Origin: Apodemus sylvaticus
Taxonomy: Eukaryota; Chordata; Mammalia; Rodentia; Muridae
NCBI RefSeq assembly: GCF_947179515.1
Contig: NC_067480.1
Location: forward strand, 10,225,501 to 10,289,500
Length of the DNA: 64,000 bases
Direction of reading: 5' to 3'
Below, one piece after another: positions 42,332 through 52,893 of this stretch. Within the stretch, counting starts at the first letter, position 1, and each line of letters begins with the position of its first letter. The translations under genes and the position numbers were made by a program. The notes beneath the pieces are model-generated. The model ran no database searches and was not told the DNA's origin. It saw nothing but the letters and a program-made list of their open reading frames with translations.

Positions 42332-43084
42332 GTGTGCACATCATTACAGAGGGACTCATGCAGACATGATGAGGGTGGTGCACTGGACTTCTGATGGCCA
42401 GGGGGCTGTTTCATCTTTAGAGAAATGATTTGCTTATATATTGTTTGAAATTTGAGTTCTGGAGGCAAAATAATAAAATAAGCGGTAAATACTGAGCACA
42501 AGCAAAGGTTGTTTATAGGAAAAGAAAACTTTCAATAAAGAAGCAAGTAGATATGAGTAGTTTGGATTAAAGAGAAACTCTTTAAAGAGATCGGAAACGG
42601 GAGGGAAACAGCTTCAGGTTGAAGAGGTCTGCAGAACAGTAAAACAGGCACAAAGGTCAGAGGCAAACTGAATCTGGAGAAATATCCTTGGAGCTAATTA
42701 TAGTCAGAAAGTGGAACCATTTCCCTAAAGAGGTAATTATCATAAACTCAGTCGTGACATTCAGAGGGAAATTAGAGTTTTCGGAAGACATGGTGTGGTG
42801 CTCATTTCATTTTTCGGATCCGGGGAGTTCTACGTCGGCCGCCTCTGAATTCATTACCCTCTTCCACAGTGAAGTTTTCCATTTCATCTGAGCTCGGGTC
42901 TGCAGAGGGCTTTACACTTCTGTGCCTAGCTGCTGATTTGTACTTTACCAGAGGCATTCACTAGAATGCCTAACTTAAAACTGCCCCTAACAGACCAGGC
43001 TGGTGATAGTTATACAATATGATTTTTCTCATTTTTGAGATAAATACAAGAAAGGCTGAAATTCCTGTTTAAATTTTATTTCCT
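42332..43084. other. Single-copy DNA, partly conserved-looking
   Basis: No repeat family recognised. The stretch 42680-42990, with 'GGAGCTAATTATAGTCAG' and 'GAGGTAATTATCATAAAC', is high-complexity and repeat-free. A 67-codon frame (42688-42891) has no domain. Confidence 0.35.
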
Positions 43085-43262
43085 TCTTTTTTCTCTTTTT
43101 GTACCCCAAATCTCACCTGTCCAAGGCTCACCATACAGCTGAGAACAGCCTTGAATGTCTGATCTTCCTGTCTTCGCCACCTACACGCGGGAATTACAAA
43201 CATGTGCCACCATACCTGGTTTATACGTGCAGTGGATCAAACCCAGCTACATTGCCATCCCC
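43085..43262 (-). repeat. B4 SINE
   Basis: Antisense B1 part ('CAGCCTTGAATGTCTGATC', 'GGGAATTACAAACATGTGCCACC') followed by an antisense ID part ('GGATCAAACCCAGCTACATTGCC'). Diverged. Confidence 0.6.
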
Positions 43263-45146
43263 TTGAAGTTTCCAAAAACATTATAGACCAGTAAAAATTC
43301 AGACTGTATTATACTAGACAGTTAACATTTTGCAAAAACTTGGTACATTTATATATTACAAGATTCCGGTATCACAAAGCAAATTTCCAGCAAGCCCTTT
43401 TTCTCTTTCTCCCTAAATTCCGATAAGACGGCAGTAAAAGAGTAAACAAAAAAGCTAAATTGCATCAGTGATGGAAGTATGTTGGAAACATCTAGAGAAC
43501 TGAACAGGAAGACAACCTATTGGCATCTGCATAAGTGAACCTAAGACACCGTAGTGCTCTGGTGTGAAAGGAGCAGCTGATGCTTCGGGAAGGCAAGTGC
43601 AATGTGAAGAGAACCAGAAGAGGGAAGGAATGATGGACCTGTGTCCCTGAAGAGCTTCTCCGGGCAGTCTTCTCTTCAGGGAATTTTATCCCCGGTAAAC
43701 AAAGGCAGAGGGTTCTTCCTTTAAGGTTCAGTGATCTGCCCATGAGCACTGGTTAGGGTAGGAGTCTATACCATTAGCATATTGTCATTTGGGGGCCACC
43801 TCTGCAGGAGACTGCCTCCCTTTTTTATCTACCTCGACTCCACAGGTCTGCAGATCTCCTTCTGTTCAGCCATCTGATGATGTTGGAGAACCAATGAAAG
43901 CAAGGCGCCTGCCTGGACCGCTCGGAACACAAGGCAAAGTGACACACATAAAGGAAGCCTCCACACAGGGACGGTGGAAATTGATAAAAGAAAATCCCAT
44001 GAAAACATGACAGAAGATAGAACGGGCTCAAGACAGGAAACAGCAGCAAAGGTTCCGGAATGGGAGGCTTCTGTTATTCTTCGCACTGTAGATCTGTTCA
44101 TGAGACAAATATCAGAAAGCAAGTGTTTCTTGTTGACATGGTTCAAATAAACAAACTGCACTGTGGCCGTACTTGGGTGGAAACCATGGAACGAGAATCC
44201 ATGTAGCAATATTGATTACGGGTGAGCAGAACTAGCTTTCCAGCCATCCAGAGGTCATGATGTGGTGACCCGGAAGAGCATTGTGCTGTTCCCTAGGCCA
44301 CGCCTACGAGGTGCTATTGGCAGAGTAGAAGGGAAATAAGGCTCATCAAATGAGCAAGCATTTTAAAAGATGACTGGGGAGAGGATATTAAATATGCAAA
44401 TGTATGCAACAGAAGAGCTAAGAGCCTAACTTCCAAAATCTACAAGACACGGGAACTGATGTACAGAAAACCGTGACTTCAGCCTCTTCTTTCCAGGCAG
44501 GAAGCAAAACTCAGTGGCTTAATTGAGCAAACAAGAAAAGAGTGCTTGAGCATATTTATTGCATGCAAATAGTCACCAGAAAATAAAAATGCTTAGGCGG
44601 CTGCTTCTGTGTGATGGGCCTCGGAGGGAGACTGTCGCTCTTTATCATGAGCCCTTCTTTTGTTGCTATATATGTGGGTTACTTTGATTTAAAAAAAAAA
44701 AAGGTTAAAACTCAATCGTTTTTCTGAAAGTCAGGGAGGAAATAAGAGATTTGAATCACCACTTCACTTAGGAAATTAATTTGTGGGGGGGGGGGCATGA
44801 TACAGCAACATATTTAAGTTTATTTCCAACCACGAAGGGGTTGGGAGGTAGCCATCCCTGGGGCGTGTAAGAAAACAAACCGAGCAAGCCAGAAGGAAAA
44901 GCCGTGAGTGGTATTTCTCTGTGGCTTGGCTTCAGGTCCCTCTCTTGTATTCTTACCCCCACTTCTCTAAGTGATGGAGTGTGACCTGGGAGCTGTAACA
45001 GCAACTAAATCCTTTCCTATCCAAGTTGCTTTAGGTCATAGTGTTTATCATCATAATAGAAGTGCCAGGAAGTTCTGATCTTGGCTTTTCTGCTGTATCT
45101 CCTTTCCTACCAGTCTTTGTAATCCTCCGAGAAAAGGGCAATAGCT
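43263..45146. other. Single-copy DNA
   Basis: Nearly 1.9 kb with no repeat family recognised, apart from an A-run at 44690-44702 and a G-run at 44785-44795. The longest frame (minus, 43829-44209, 126 codons) shows no recognisable domain and its overlapping partners are equally long, so it is not called as a gene. Confidence 0.4.
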
Positions 45147-45702
45147 ACTGTGCTGTGTAGTTTAACCCAATTATCGCTGCTCAGATCGATCCGGGTGGCG
45201 GGTGCGGTTCTGCTACCCACCCACCCTCCAATGCTTAAAGTTCCCGGATGAGGGAGGCCCATGCGAACAGCTTTGATAGGCCTTTAACAGCTCAATGGCT
45301 GGGCCACTTCCAAACCTCCGCATGGTTAACAAACTGCCCTGATATCCCTGAGTTATTGCTTATTAAAATCTATATTCCACCGTTGTTGCCCTAGAACAGT
45401 TGGGGGCCCGTTGGGGCCGCTCTTCCCCGACTCTTACATGTCGGAGTCTCTCTGTCCTCTGCACCTCCCGGACGTGATATCACCTCTCCTTCCCCAGCTG
45501 TCCTTTTTCTCCTTCCTCTGCCCCTTGCCCAGGAATCCTAAAGCGCGGCCTCTGTCTCCCTGCCCAGCCATTGGCCGCTTTATTTACCAATCAAAACCAA
45601 CTGGGGGCAGGGTTCATTCAGTTTCTTACACGCGGACATGTGTATTCTCATGCAATTCTGGGGACCAGATTAACATACTACAAGCATCAGGGCAAATCCA
45701 CA
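45147..45702 (-). mobile_element. Solo ERVK-type LTR (RMER17-like), inverted relative to 28854
   Basis: In reverse complement it starts TGTGGATTTGCCCTGATGC and shares with the 28854 LTR 'CTGGTCCCCAGAATTGCA', 'GGTTTTGATTGGTAAATAAAG', 'TTTAGGATTCCTGGGCAAGG' and 'GGAAGTGGCCCAGCCATTGAGC'. The 109-codon plus frame at 45411-45740 is antisense to it. Exact 3' boundary uncertain by a few bases. Confidence 0.8.
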
Positions 45703-46128
45703 ATAGCGCTGTATCTCCAGCATTTGCAGATACCAACTAGCAAATGATTGGTCCTTAGTAAAATAGACTCTACTGTTTCAAGTTCCCATCTCTACATTAG
45801 TTCCTACCAGCCTTCCTTCGAGACATGATATGACAAGCCGCTCTATACTGTTGGAGAAAGAAAGGCCACCGTTTGCTTGAGTTGAGGTGAAGAGGAACGA
45901 GTTTGCTTCTGCTGCGTCAGACCAGAGAGATCACACTTTCCCTTTGCTACCCAGACTCCTCTTACATCCCTCTGTATCACCTGACTATCGACTAGAGACA
46001 GAAAGAGAGGAGAATTCAGTGTGGCAGAGCCAGTCCCAGATACTGATGCCCGATGCCCCCGGCTCACAATCAAAGGGATAAAACTAATAGAACAAGATTT
46101 CCAAACTCAAGGACAAGGCTCCCCCCAC

Positions 46129-46129
<1 letters not shown>
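45703..46129. other. Single-copy DNA
   Basis: Nothing recognised; the frames at 45887-46262 run into the adjacent (TC)n array. Confidence 0.3.

Positions 46130-46213
<84 letters not shown>
46130..46213. repeat. (TC)n microsatellite
   Basis: About 40 CT dinucleotides with one interruption (CTCC near 46142). Translates as poly-Leu/Ser. Confidence 0.97.
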
Positions 46214-46215
<2 letters not shown>

Positions 46216-46273
46216 GAATGGGCATAATGGATATCAGACGACTGCTTCAACAGCCTCAGTAAAAAAAAAAAAA

Positions 46274-46536
46274 GTGTATGTATTACCAGATATTCACCTA
46301 GTTTCTTTCTCTGACTCTTGTGAGTAACTTCCTCACTCTTGTCTATTAGAGAAACATTCTTTTCTCCAATATGTATTCTTGTGGCCTTTGTTGAAAATCA
46401 CCGGGTTAAAACATTGGATGGAGGTGGGGTCCCTTTGAGTTAGGGGAAGGATTGAAGGCCCTCAAGGAGATGGCAACCCCATAGGAAGACCAACAGTGTC
46501 AACTAACCTGGACCCCGGGGAGCTCCCAGAGACTGA
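46274..46536 (+). repeat. 263-bp direct duplication, copy 1
   Basis: Begins GTGTATGTATTACCAGATA directly after a 13-base A-run and ends CCCAGAGACTGA. It aligns without gaps to 47280-47542, with about 13 mismatches by hand count (about 95%). Content is L1: antisense ORF2-like up to about 46420, then sense L1 3'UTR. Here the 3'UTR stops abruptly at 46536. Confidence 0.95.
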
Positions 46537-46564
46537 CTTTATTAAACACCAGCCGTTCTTATTA

Positions 46565-46742
46565 TATTCTCTTTGATGTGGGTGTGGGGAGGGTGTGTGC
46601 AGGTACCGGTACCGGTACCGTGATGTGCTTGTGAAGGCCACAGGTTAACGCATGGGGGGTGGTTCTCCTTTTCTGCCATGTGGATATTGGGGATTGAAGT
46701 TGTCATCGGGCTTGTCAGCAAGGACCTTTACCTGCTGGCCTT
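46565..46742 (-). repeat. B3 SINE with (GGTACC)3
   Basis: The plus strand reads 'GGGATTGAAGTTGTCATCGGG' and 'GGACCTTTACCTGCTGGCC', antisense of B3 B and A boxes; a TG-rich tail lies to the left. Three tandem GGTACC palindromes occupy 46602-46619 within the 3' part. Confidence 0.85.
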
Positions 46743-46825
46743 CTCAATGAGTACAAGAATAGAAAATACTTATATGGGATGTATTCTAAGAAAAGTGCTG
46801 AGACAAACATTTTAAAGGTGTTACC

Positions 46826-46950
46826 TGTTTAATCCTAGCAACAGCTATGCACTACAAACTATTATGTTACCCACTCTTAGAAAAGAGGAAACACTTGGAA
46901 AGGGGTAAATGATTTGTTTCTGCCTCACAGCTAAGCAGCAGAACCCAGTC
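46826..46950 (-). repeat. MIR SINE
   Basis: 'TTTAATCCTAGCAACAGC', 'TTATGTTACCCACTCTTAGAAAAGAGGAAAC' (antisense core) and 'CCTCACAGCTAAGCAGCAGAACCC' follow an antisense MIR in order. Confidence 0.7.
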
Positions 46951-47089
46951 TCTAGGGAAAACTGTTTAGCCATATCGTGTTGCCAGCACGGCCTTGCACT
47001 GGTGAAAGTGTGTGAACCAGTACAACATGCCAAAGCCGGAGATTTCACCGGTCAGTCTGGCCCCCACCTGTAAGCTTTCTAGAAACCTC

Positions 47090-47263
47090 CTACTAGGACC
47101 AAGCTGGCTATGCATCTGAGGAGAATTCTGAGCTCCTGATCCCCCTGCCTCTACCTTTCCAGGGCTGCAGTGACACAGTGAGTCACTATGTCTAGTTTGT
47201 ATGGAACAGTTCTCATGGGTTTTACCAAATCACTCTATTAACTGAACCACACCTCTAACTCCA
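47090..47263 (-). repeat. B4-like SINE
   Basis: 'GAGCTCCTGATCCCCCTGCC' (antisense B1) and 'CAAATCACTCTATTAACTGAACC' (antisense ID) in B4 order; diverged. Confidence 0.55.
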
Positions 47264-47279
47264 AGTTTAAAAAAAAAAA

Positions 47280-47542
47280 GTGTATGTATTACCAGATATT
47301 CACCTAGTTTCTTTCTCTCCCTCTTGTGAGTAACTTCCTCACTCTTGTTTATTGGAGAAACGTTCTTTTCTCCAAAATGTATTCTTGTGGCCTTTGTTGA
47401 AAATCACCTGGCTGAAACATTGGATGGAGGTGGGGTCCCTTTGAGTTAGGGGAAGGATTGAAAGCCCTCAAGGAGATGGCAACCCCATAGGAAGACTAAC
47501 AGTGTCAACTAACCTGGACCCCTGGAAGCTCCCAGAGACTGA
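47280..47542 (+). repeat. 263-bp direct duplication, copy 2
   Basis: Partner of 46274-46536, exactly 1,006 bp downstream, also directly after an A-run. Here the L1 3'UTR continues past the duplication boundary to about 47830, so this copy is the likely parent. Confidence 0.95.
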
Positions 47543-47835
47543 GCCACCAACCAAAAAGGATACACGGGCTGGTCCGTGGCCCCTGGACCCTAAGTAGCAG
47601 AGGACTGCCTTGTCTGGCCTCCATGGAAGAAGATGCACCTAATCCTGCAGAGACTTGGCGCACCAGAATTGGGGGGGGGGTGGATTACTCAGGTGGGGGG
47701 CTGCCCTCTCAGAGGCCAAAGGATGGGGTGGGGGGAGGAGTGCTGTGAGGAGGGACTGGAAATGGGGTCAGGATTTGAGATGGAAAGAAAGAAAGGAAGA
47801 AGGAAAAGAAAAGAAATGAAAAGAGAAGAGAACAG
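47280..47835 (+). mobile_element. L1 3' end preceded by antisense L1 ORF2-like sequence
   Basis: 47428-47835 is a sense L1 3'UTR ('GGATGGAGGTGGGGTCCC', 'GACTAACAGTGTCAACTAACC', 'GTAGCAGAGGACTGCC', G-rich segment, (GAAA)n tail). 47280-47425 reads as antisense L1 ORF2 ('CTTGTGGCCTTTGTTGAAAATCACC'). The inverted-then-sense order suggests a second 5'-inverted insertion, but no target duplication is evident, so two separate elements are possible. Confidence 0.6.
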
Positions 47836-48384
47836 TCACTGGCCGCAGATATATGGATTTCCTGTTGGGTTCTCTATCACACATCCCATGAACCATGTGC
47901 CTGTTTTAATGCCAGTGGCGTGTTGTGTGCTGAATACAGCTTTGTAGAAGTCAGGCCCTAGAATGCCTCCAGGTTTGTCCCCTTTTCTTCAGAGCTGTTT
48001 GGCTACAAAGGGTCACTTGTGATTCTATACAAGCTTTTTCAGTGTTCAGGAAAAATGTCTTTGGTGTTTTGGTAAGAATTATATTGATGTGCAGAGCCCT
48101 TTGGGTGGTGTGTACATCTAAACAGTATTAGTTCCTGTAATCCACACATCTGTCCATCATTATATCTGTATGTGCTTGTGTTCTTTAGTTTACCTCATCA
48201 CTGTGCTATACCTTGTGAGATGTTTTACTTCCTGGATTAAAATTGACCAGAAAAACACTTTTAAGTCTGACTGATTCCTGCCACAGGATCTTTTAGTAAC
48301 AACTGTTGAAACGAAAACAACTCATCTTTGTTTTACAGAGGGCAGGGCAAAAAGCCAAAACCACTTGTACAAGGACCAACATGT
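47836..48384. other. Single-copy DNA
   Basis: Nothing recognised apart from a faint antisense MIR-like phrase near 48335. Confidence 0.3.
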
Positions 48385-48590
48385 GTTTTAAACCTGGACC
48401 TGGTGGGTCAACTTTAAAAATGGGCTCTGTCATTTACTGTCTTAGTGACACTGGGAATGTGTACGAGTGACACAGTCTGTAAGATAGGTCGCATGCACTA
48501 TTTGCTTCACAGAGCCCACTGAATGGGCTAAATGGAATAACATGATCACATAAAGCACTTTAACGTATTCCCTGTCACCATGGAGTGTTC
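48385..48590 (+). repeat. MIR SINE
   Basis: 'TTTAAACCTGGACCTGG', 'CTCTGTCATTTACTGTCTTAGTGAC', 'GCATGCACTATTTGCTTCACAG' and 'ATAAAGCACTTTAACG' follow the MIR sense consensus in order. Confidence 0.65.
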
Positions 48591-49267
48591 TGTAAGAAGA
48601 ATGGCTGTGGGTGACAGTGACAGTGGCATCATTTTCAAATATCTTCAATTATACAAGAAACAAGACATAGTATAAATATTAACTTTTTCCACTTTTTTTC
48701 CACATCCTATGAATTATCTTATGCAACTCCTTGCAAGCATGTTCCTTTCTACGAAGTATACTCTTGCAAAAGCTCCACATGAAGGGCGTTTCCCAAAAGG
48801 TCAAGGGTTGAGCCTAGGCAAATTCTCCAAATCTGCTGGGATTTGCTCCATGTAAGCTGCACCCTTCACAGATGCCAAGGGCAAACCCTGCAGCCCAGTG
48901 CAAAGACCTTTCTTCCTGCCTCACTTCTAAGCCGCAGTCACTATATGTCTGAAGGTCGCGTGGGTATCCCACTCCCCCAGGAGGCTCACAGTGGCTTCTC
49001 CATCACTCCAGCCTCCAAGTTAGTACGATGTATGATCACTCTCACACAGTTATCTGCCATCTATTTCATTTCCAGTTCTACACACTGGCCCCTCCACCAA
49101 GGCTTTGAGGTAGTAGACAGTTCCTGTGTCCAGTGTCTGCCGATCCCCCGGTGCCCAGATCACCTCGATACTGGAAATGTGAGGTCTTCAAAATATGCCC
49201 CCCAAAAATGTTTTAAGAAATTTCACTTTTTTAAATTAAATTTTGGTGTAACATACAAAATAATGAG
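48591..49267. other. Single-copy DNA with a 151-codon frame
   Basis: A plus-strand frame at 48843-49298 is the longest non-repeat frame here. It has no recognisable domain, no Kozak-like context I would rely on, and runs into the following LTR, so I do not call it a gene. Confidence 0.35.
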
Positions 49268-49662
49268 TGTTGTGGATAGCCCTGGGCTTGTATTTTGATG
49301 CTAATTTCACTCTTCAGAGGGGCTGCAGATGAGGAGTTGCCTTGTGAACCTTCTCCCCACCCTTAATTTTTCAAATAAAGTCTTGAGCCAATGATTGGGC
49401 AGGAGGAAGGGGGAGGAGCTGGGAGTTTAGGGGAGGAGCTATGGAGGATCAACAGGACAGGGAGGAGCTACGAGGGATCATCAGAGAGGCTGCAGAGAGA
49501 GAAGCTCCTGGCAGGAGAAACCGGGAGTTAAATGGATAATATAGATGGGAATAGAGAAGTGTAGTGGGAGATCTGCCCAGTCTAGGCTTATAGCGTGTTT
49601 TGTTACTGATTGAGTTGTGATTTCTTTTACAGGGGAATTGGGTTGGAAACAAAATAGCAACA
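49268..49662 (+). mobile_element. ERVK-like solo LTR
   Basis: Contains 'TTGATGCTAATTTCACTCTTC', 'GGAGTTGCCTTGTGAACC', 'CAAATAAAGTCTTGAGCC' (AATAAA signal at 49374) and 'CCAATGATTGGGCAGGAGG', then a purine-rich segment, ending '...GGGTTGGAAACAAAATAGCAACA'. This is a typical rodent class II LTR layout. Exact 5' base uncertain. Confidence 0.65.
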
Positions 49663-49965
49663 AAAAAAGAGTTTTATTAGGATATTTTCATATCTGTGTG
49701 TCACTGTGCTTTTCCATTTTCAGCGCTGTAACTTCATCTCATGTCCCCCTTCCAGTCACTCCTATTCTGCCTTCAAATAGACCCCTTACGTATTTACATC
49801 ATATGTACTTCAGTGTGCACATAAATGCATGTCACATGCACCCGTGTACATAAATGCATGTATATGTTTAAATCTAGATTTCATATTTAAGTATGTGTTA
49901 TTTTATCTTTCTTATTCCATTGTCCTCTTATTCTGTTTTTTTTTTAAAAAATATCCTGCTGCTGC
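49663..49965. other. Single-copy DNA
   Basis: Nothing recognised except small internal repeats of ATAAATGCATGT near 49822 and 49850. Confidence 0.3.
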
Positions 49966-50144
49966 TGGGATGGTGGCCCACACTTTTACCCAGCACTCTG
50001 GCAGAGGCAGGTGGATATCTATGAACTGGAGGCCAGCCTGGTCTACAGGAGTGAGTTCAGGCACAGCTAAAGCTATATAGAGAAACCCAGTCTCAACAAA
50101 ACAAAACAAACAAAAAATACACACACACACACACACACACACAT
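49966..50144 (+). repeat. B1 SINE followed by (CA)n
   Basis: 'GGGATGGTGGCCCACACTTTTACC', 'GGAGGCCAGCCTGGTCTACAG' and 'ATATAGAGAAACCCAGTCTC' form a diverged B1. Its A-rich tail leads to (CA)13 at 50118-50143. Confidence 0.9.
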
Positions 50145-50340
50145 ACTCTGACTTCTTTGTCTAAAATGTTCTACCACAAGTTTGAACATAAAAACAGAAG
50201 GACCTTGCTACATCTAATTCAAATATATTTCTTGAAATCAAACAATTACAGCAGTAAAAAGAGCATTCTTATTTTTCAGGGGGTAGAAATAAAATCTAAG
50301 ATATAGCAAGATTAGGTAAAAGTCTGTTTTAAAAAAAATC

Positions 50341-50500
50341 TGGGGATCAGCAATTAAGGGCAGGTGCTGCTCTTGCATAGGACTCAAGGTTGCTTCCTAA
50401 AACCCACACTGAGAGGCCACAGCCACCAGTAATTCAGTTCTGGGGGACCTGATGCCCTCTTCTCAACTTTATGGACATACACATACATGATTCTCACATA
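50341..50500 (+). repeat. B3-like SINE
   Basis: 'CAGGTGCTGCTCTTGCATAGGACTC', 'CCACACTGAGAGGCCACAGCC' and 'GACCTGATGCCCTCTTCTC' resemble a diverged B3/B2 body; ends at a microsatellite. Confidence 0.7.
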
Positions 50501-50508
50501 CTCTTAGA

Positions 50509-50570
<62 letters not shown>

Positions 50571-50585
50571 TACACACACACACAG
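50509..50585. repeat. (TC)n-(AC)n compound microsatellite
   Basis: About 28 CT dinucleotides followed by AC repeats, at the tail of the SINE upstream. Confidence 0.95.
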
Positions 50586-51884
50586 AGTTACAAAGAGAGT
50601 AAAAATTATAATAAATATTAAAATGAATTTCTAAAAAATTCAAGGTAATTCTTAATTCACCGGAGTAAAAAGAGTTGTAAAAGATAAGAATAGAATTCTG
50701 ACATTCCTCTTATAGGTTGGTTCAAATTAGATCAGTCCCTTAGGTCAAGAGAAGCTTGGTCTTTCTTGGCTTTGCACATAATTTGCTGGCAGATCTAGGT
50801 GTTATTTGAGTTGTAGAAAAGCACTAAGGTTTTAATGTCTGTCCACCTGCCCCTGGAAGAAAGCCCAGCTCATGCTTGTTGTGCGTTGTATCTTGAGACT
50901 GGAACATAAACAGTGCTGTGCTGATAGATGGCCAGAGTGCCGGATGAGAGCAGCCAACAGAGAACTGTCACCAATTTCCCGCTCCACAAAGAGCCCTTCA
51001 GACAATGAGTAGTTTATTATTAGGTAGCCTTTTTCAAGGCAGGCAGCACAGAGACCGACCAGGCAGCCGACAGGCACCCATTTGAAGGTCACTTTCTCTG
51101 CCCTTGTCATCTGGAAAAACAACAGGAATCCACAGCATCCGTTTTCTAAAGGTTTTAAGTCTTGGAAGAAAAAAAAACCAACCCACAAATCTGTGGTCTT
51201 TGTGCTTTATTGTTAGTGAAAATAACTAATTCCTATGATTAGCAGAGCGGCTTTCATGGAATAATGGAAGCCACGTGGTGAAAAATAAGCTTTACGGAAA
51301 TAAATAAGCTGTGTAGGAAATCCCAACCACAGTTCCGCACTTCGGTTTCCTTAGAAAGTAAAGGGGTGGGGCTTGGCTCTCTTTTGTTTCTAACCGTCGG
51401 TGGAAAAGGATGGGAAGATGGGCGGGGGAGGGGCGGTTGCCAGGTAGAGGGGCACCGAGCAGAGCCGGGAGACCTCTAGACAACTGAGTAGATCTGAGTC
51501 ACCATCTCCCTCCCTCCCTCCGGGAAGAAAGACAGACTCAGGCTCTGGGACAGTCTCCCCGGAGGTGCTGAGGGAATTCCAAGCACTTCTTGAACCAGGG
51601 GGTGAAAGCTACAGTGCTCAGAATGAAGTACTTTCTAGTTCCGACTTTACTCATCGTGTCTGCCATGTTGCTCAAAGCCGATTCAGTCTTATTCAGACAG
51701 CATTGATTTGGTTTGGATCATTCAGAGAAAATTAGCTTCAAACTGAATAACGCTGGTGATTACACATTAAAAATCTGTCCTCATTATGTCCTTGCCTTTA
51801 TCTCACTATTAAGGACTCTGTGCTTTTTTAATAGCTGCTTAAAAGTGTCTGGATCTTCCCAACCCTCAAAAATGGAGATACCTT
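50586..51884. other. Single-copy DNA
   Basis: About 1.3 kb without recognised repeats. A GC-rich patch at 51370-51550 includes 'GGGCGGGGGAGGGGCGG' (51421-51437), which has Sp1-type GC-box character, but no transcript start can be supported. The minus 118-codon frame at 50832-51188 has no domain. Confidence 0.4.
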
Positions 51885-51995
51885 GCAAAAATTGGGAGGC
51901 TTACATGTGATTCCCATCCTTGGGAGGCTGGAAAAATGTGATTGAGGGTACCAGGCTAGCCTGGACTAATGGTGAGATTCCATCTTAAAACAGAA
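51885..51995 (+). repeat. Old B1-like SINE
   Basis: 'CCATCCTTGGGAGGCTGG', 'ACCAGGCTAGCCTGGACTA' and 'GAGATTCCATCTTAAAAC' match a diverged B1. Confidence 0.55.
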
Positions 51996-52204
51996 TGGAG
52001 CTATACTAACTAGCCATTCACAACTGGTTCTTGTGGAGAGAAATTGGTCAGGCCAAGATGATTCAAAACCTAACCATTGACTTGTTATTCAACGCGCCCT
52101 CTAAACCAGCTAGGAGTTTTTCTTCATTGTGTGACTACAACTGGGTGTGTGGTGAGTTGTTGGCAAAAGCTTAGATGTGTGTACTGACCCGACAACCACT
52201 TGCC

Positions 52205-52305
52205 ACCATTCTCTTGATCTCGGGAGGCAGAAGCAGGCAGACCTCTGAGTAAAGGACAGCCTGGTCTTCACAGCAAGTTTTTTAAGACAGACAGGGCTAC
52301 ACAAA
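52205..52305 (+). repeat. B1 SINE, 5'-truncated
   Basis: 'TCGGGAGGCAGAAGCAGGCAG', 'GGACAGCCTGGTCTTCACAG' and 'CAGACAGGGCTACAC' are the B1 body from its middle; the 5' end is missing. Confidence 0.75.
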
Positions 52306-52690
52306 TTAATAATTTGTAATTGATAATTTGTCATTCCCATAGGTTGGATGGGAAATTGGCATAAAGTAGCAATAGGTTTTTATCTGTCATGAAAATCAAC
52401 AAGAAAAGCTACTGTAAGACCAAAATGAGGTACAAATTTCAGAAAGGATCACCTTCAAAAGAGCAAATGTACCTGGAGAGACATTCAGTTCTATCAGCGA
52501 CGCAACATACATGAAATTAAAAATGAAGACTTTGTTTTCACCCTCCAAGCCAGCAAGCACATCATTAAACTAAGACATGATGCCCAAATCTGCTGAGGTG
52601 GTCCAGCACCCTGACATTTTAATTGGCTCGCCCCTTGGAAGCACATCTTGGCAATAAACACTGAGAACAGTAAAAAATGCGCATGCTTTA
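52306..52690. other. Single-copy or decayed DNA
   Basis: Near 52490-52640 the sequence is close to old L1-like A/T composition, but no element can be named. Confidence 0.3.
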
Positions 52691-52893
52691 GGAGCTGGAG
52701 AGATGACATGGTGGCAGCAGCACTTGCTGCTCTTACAGAGGATGGAGGTTCAGTTTCCAGCACCTGTCTAGCAGTTTACAGCTATGTGGGCCCATCCATG
52801 CCTGGATGCACTCCCCCTACACACATACATGCCCCCATACATATACATATAACAAATATACATATAACAAATATTAAATTTTTTAAAAATAAT
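52691..52893 (+). repeat. B2/B3-family SINE
   Basis: 'GGAGCTGGAGAGATGACATGG', 'GCAGCACTTGCTGCTCTTACAG', 'GGTTCAGTTTCCAGCACC' and a TACATATAACAAAT-rich tail. GCATGCTTT flanks both sides (52681-52689 and 52894-52902) within a slightly longer imperfect target duplication. Confidence 0.85.

Noticed and set aside
43829..44209. 126-codon minus frame
   Set aside because: Overlapping frames of 73-74 codons exist on both strands, no recognised motif is present, and there is no evidence of a transcript.
48843..49298. 151-codon plus frame in non-repeat DNA
   Set aside because: It has no domain, no splice or promoter context, and its end lies inside an ERVK-like LTR. A frame of this length by chance in 64 kb is plausible.
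51370..51550. CpG-island promoter
   Set aside because: A GC-box-like phrase is present, but the patch is short, CpG-poor by eye, and has no following exon.
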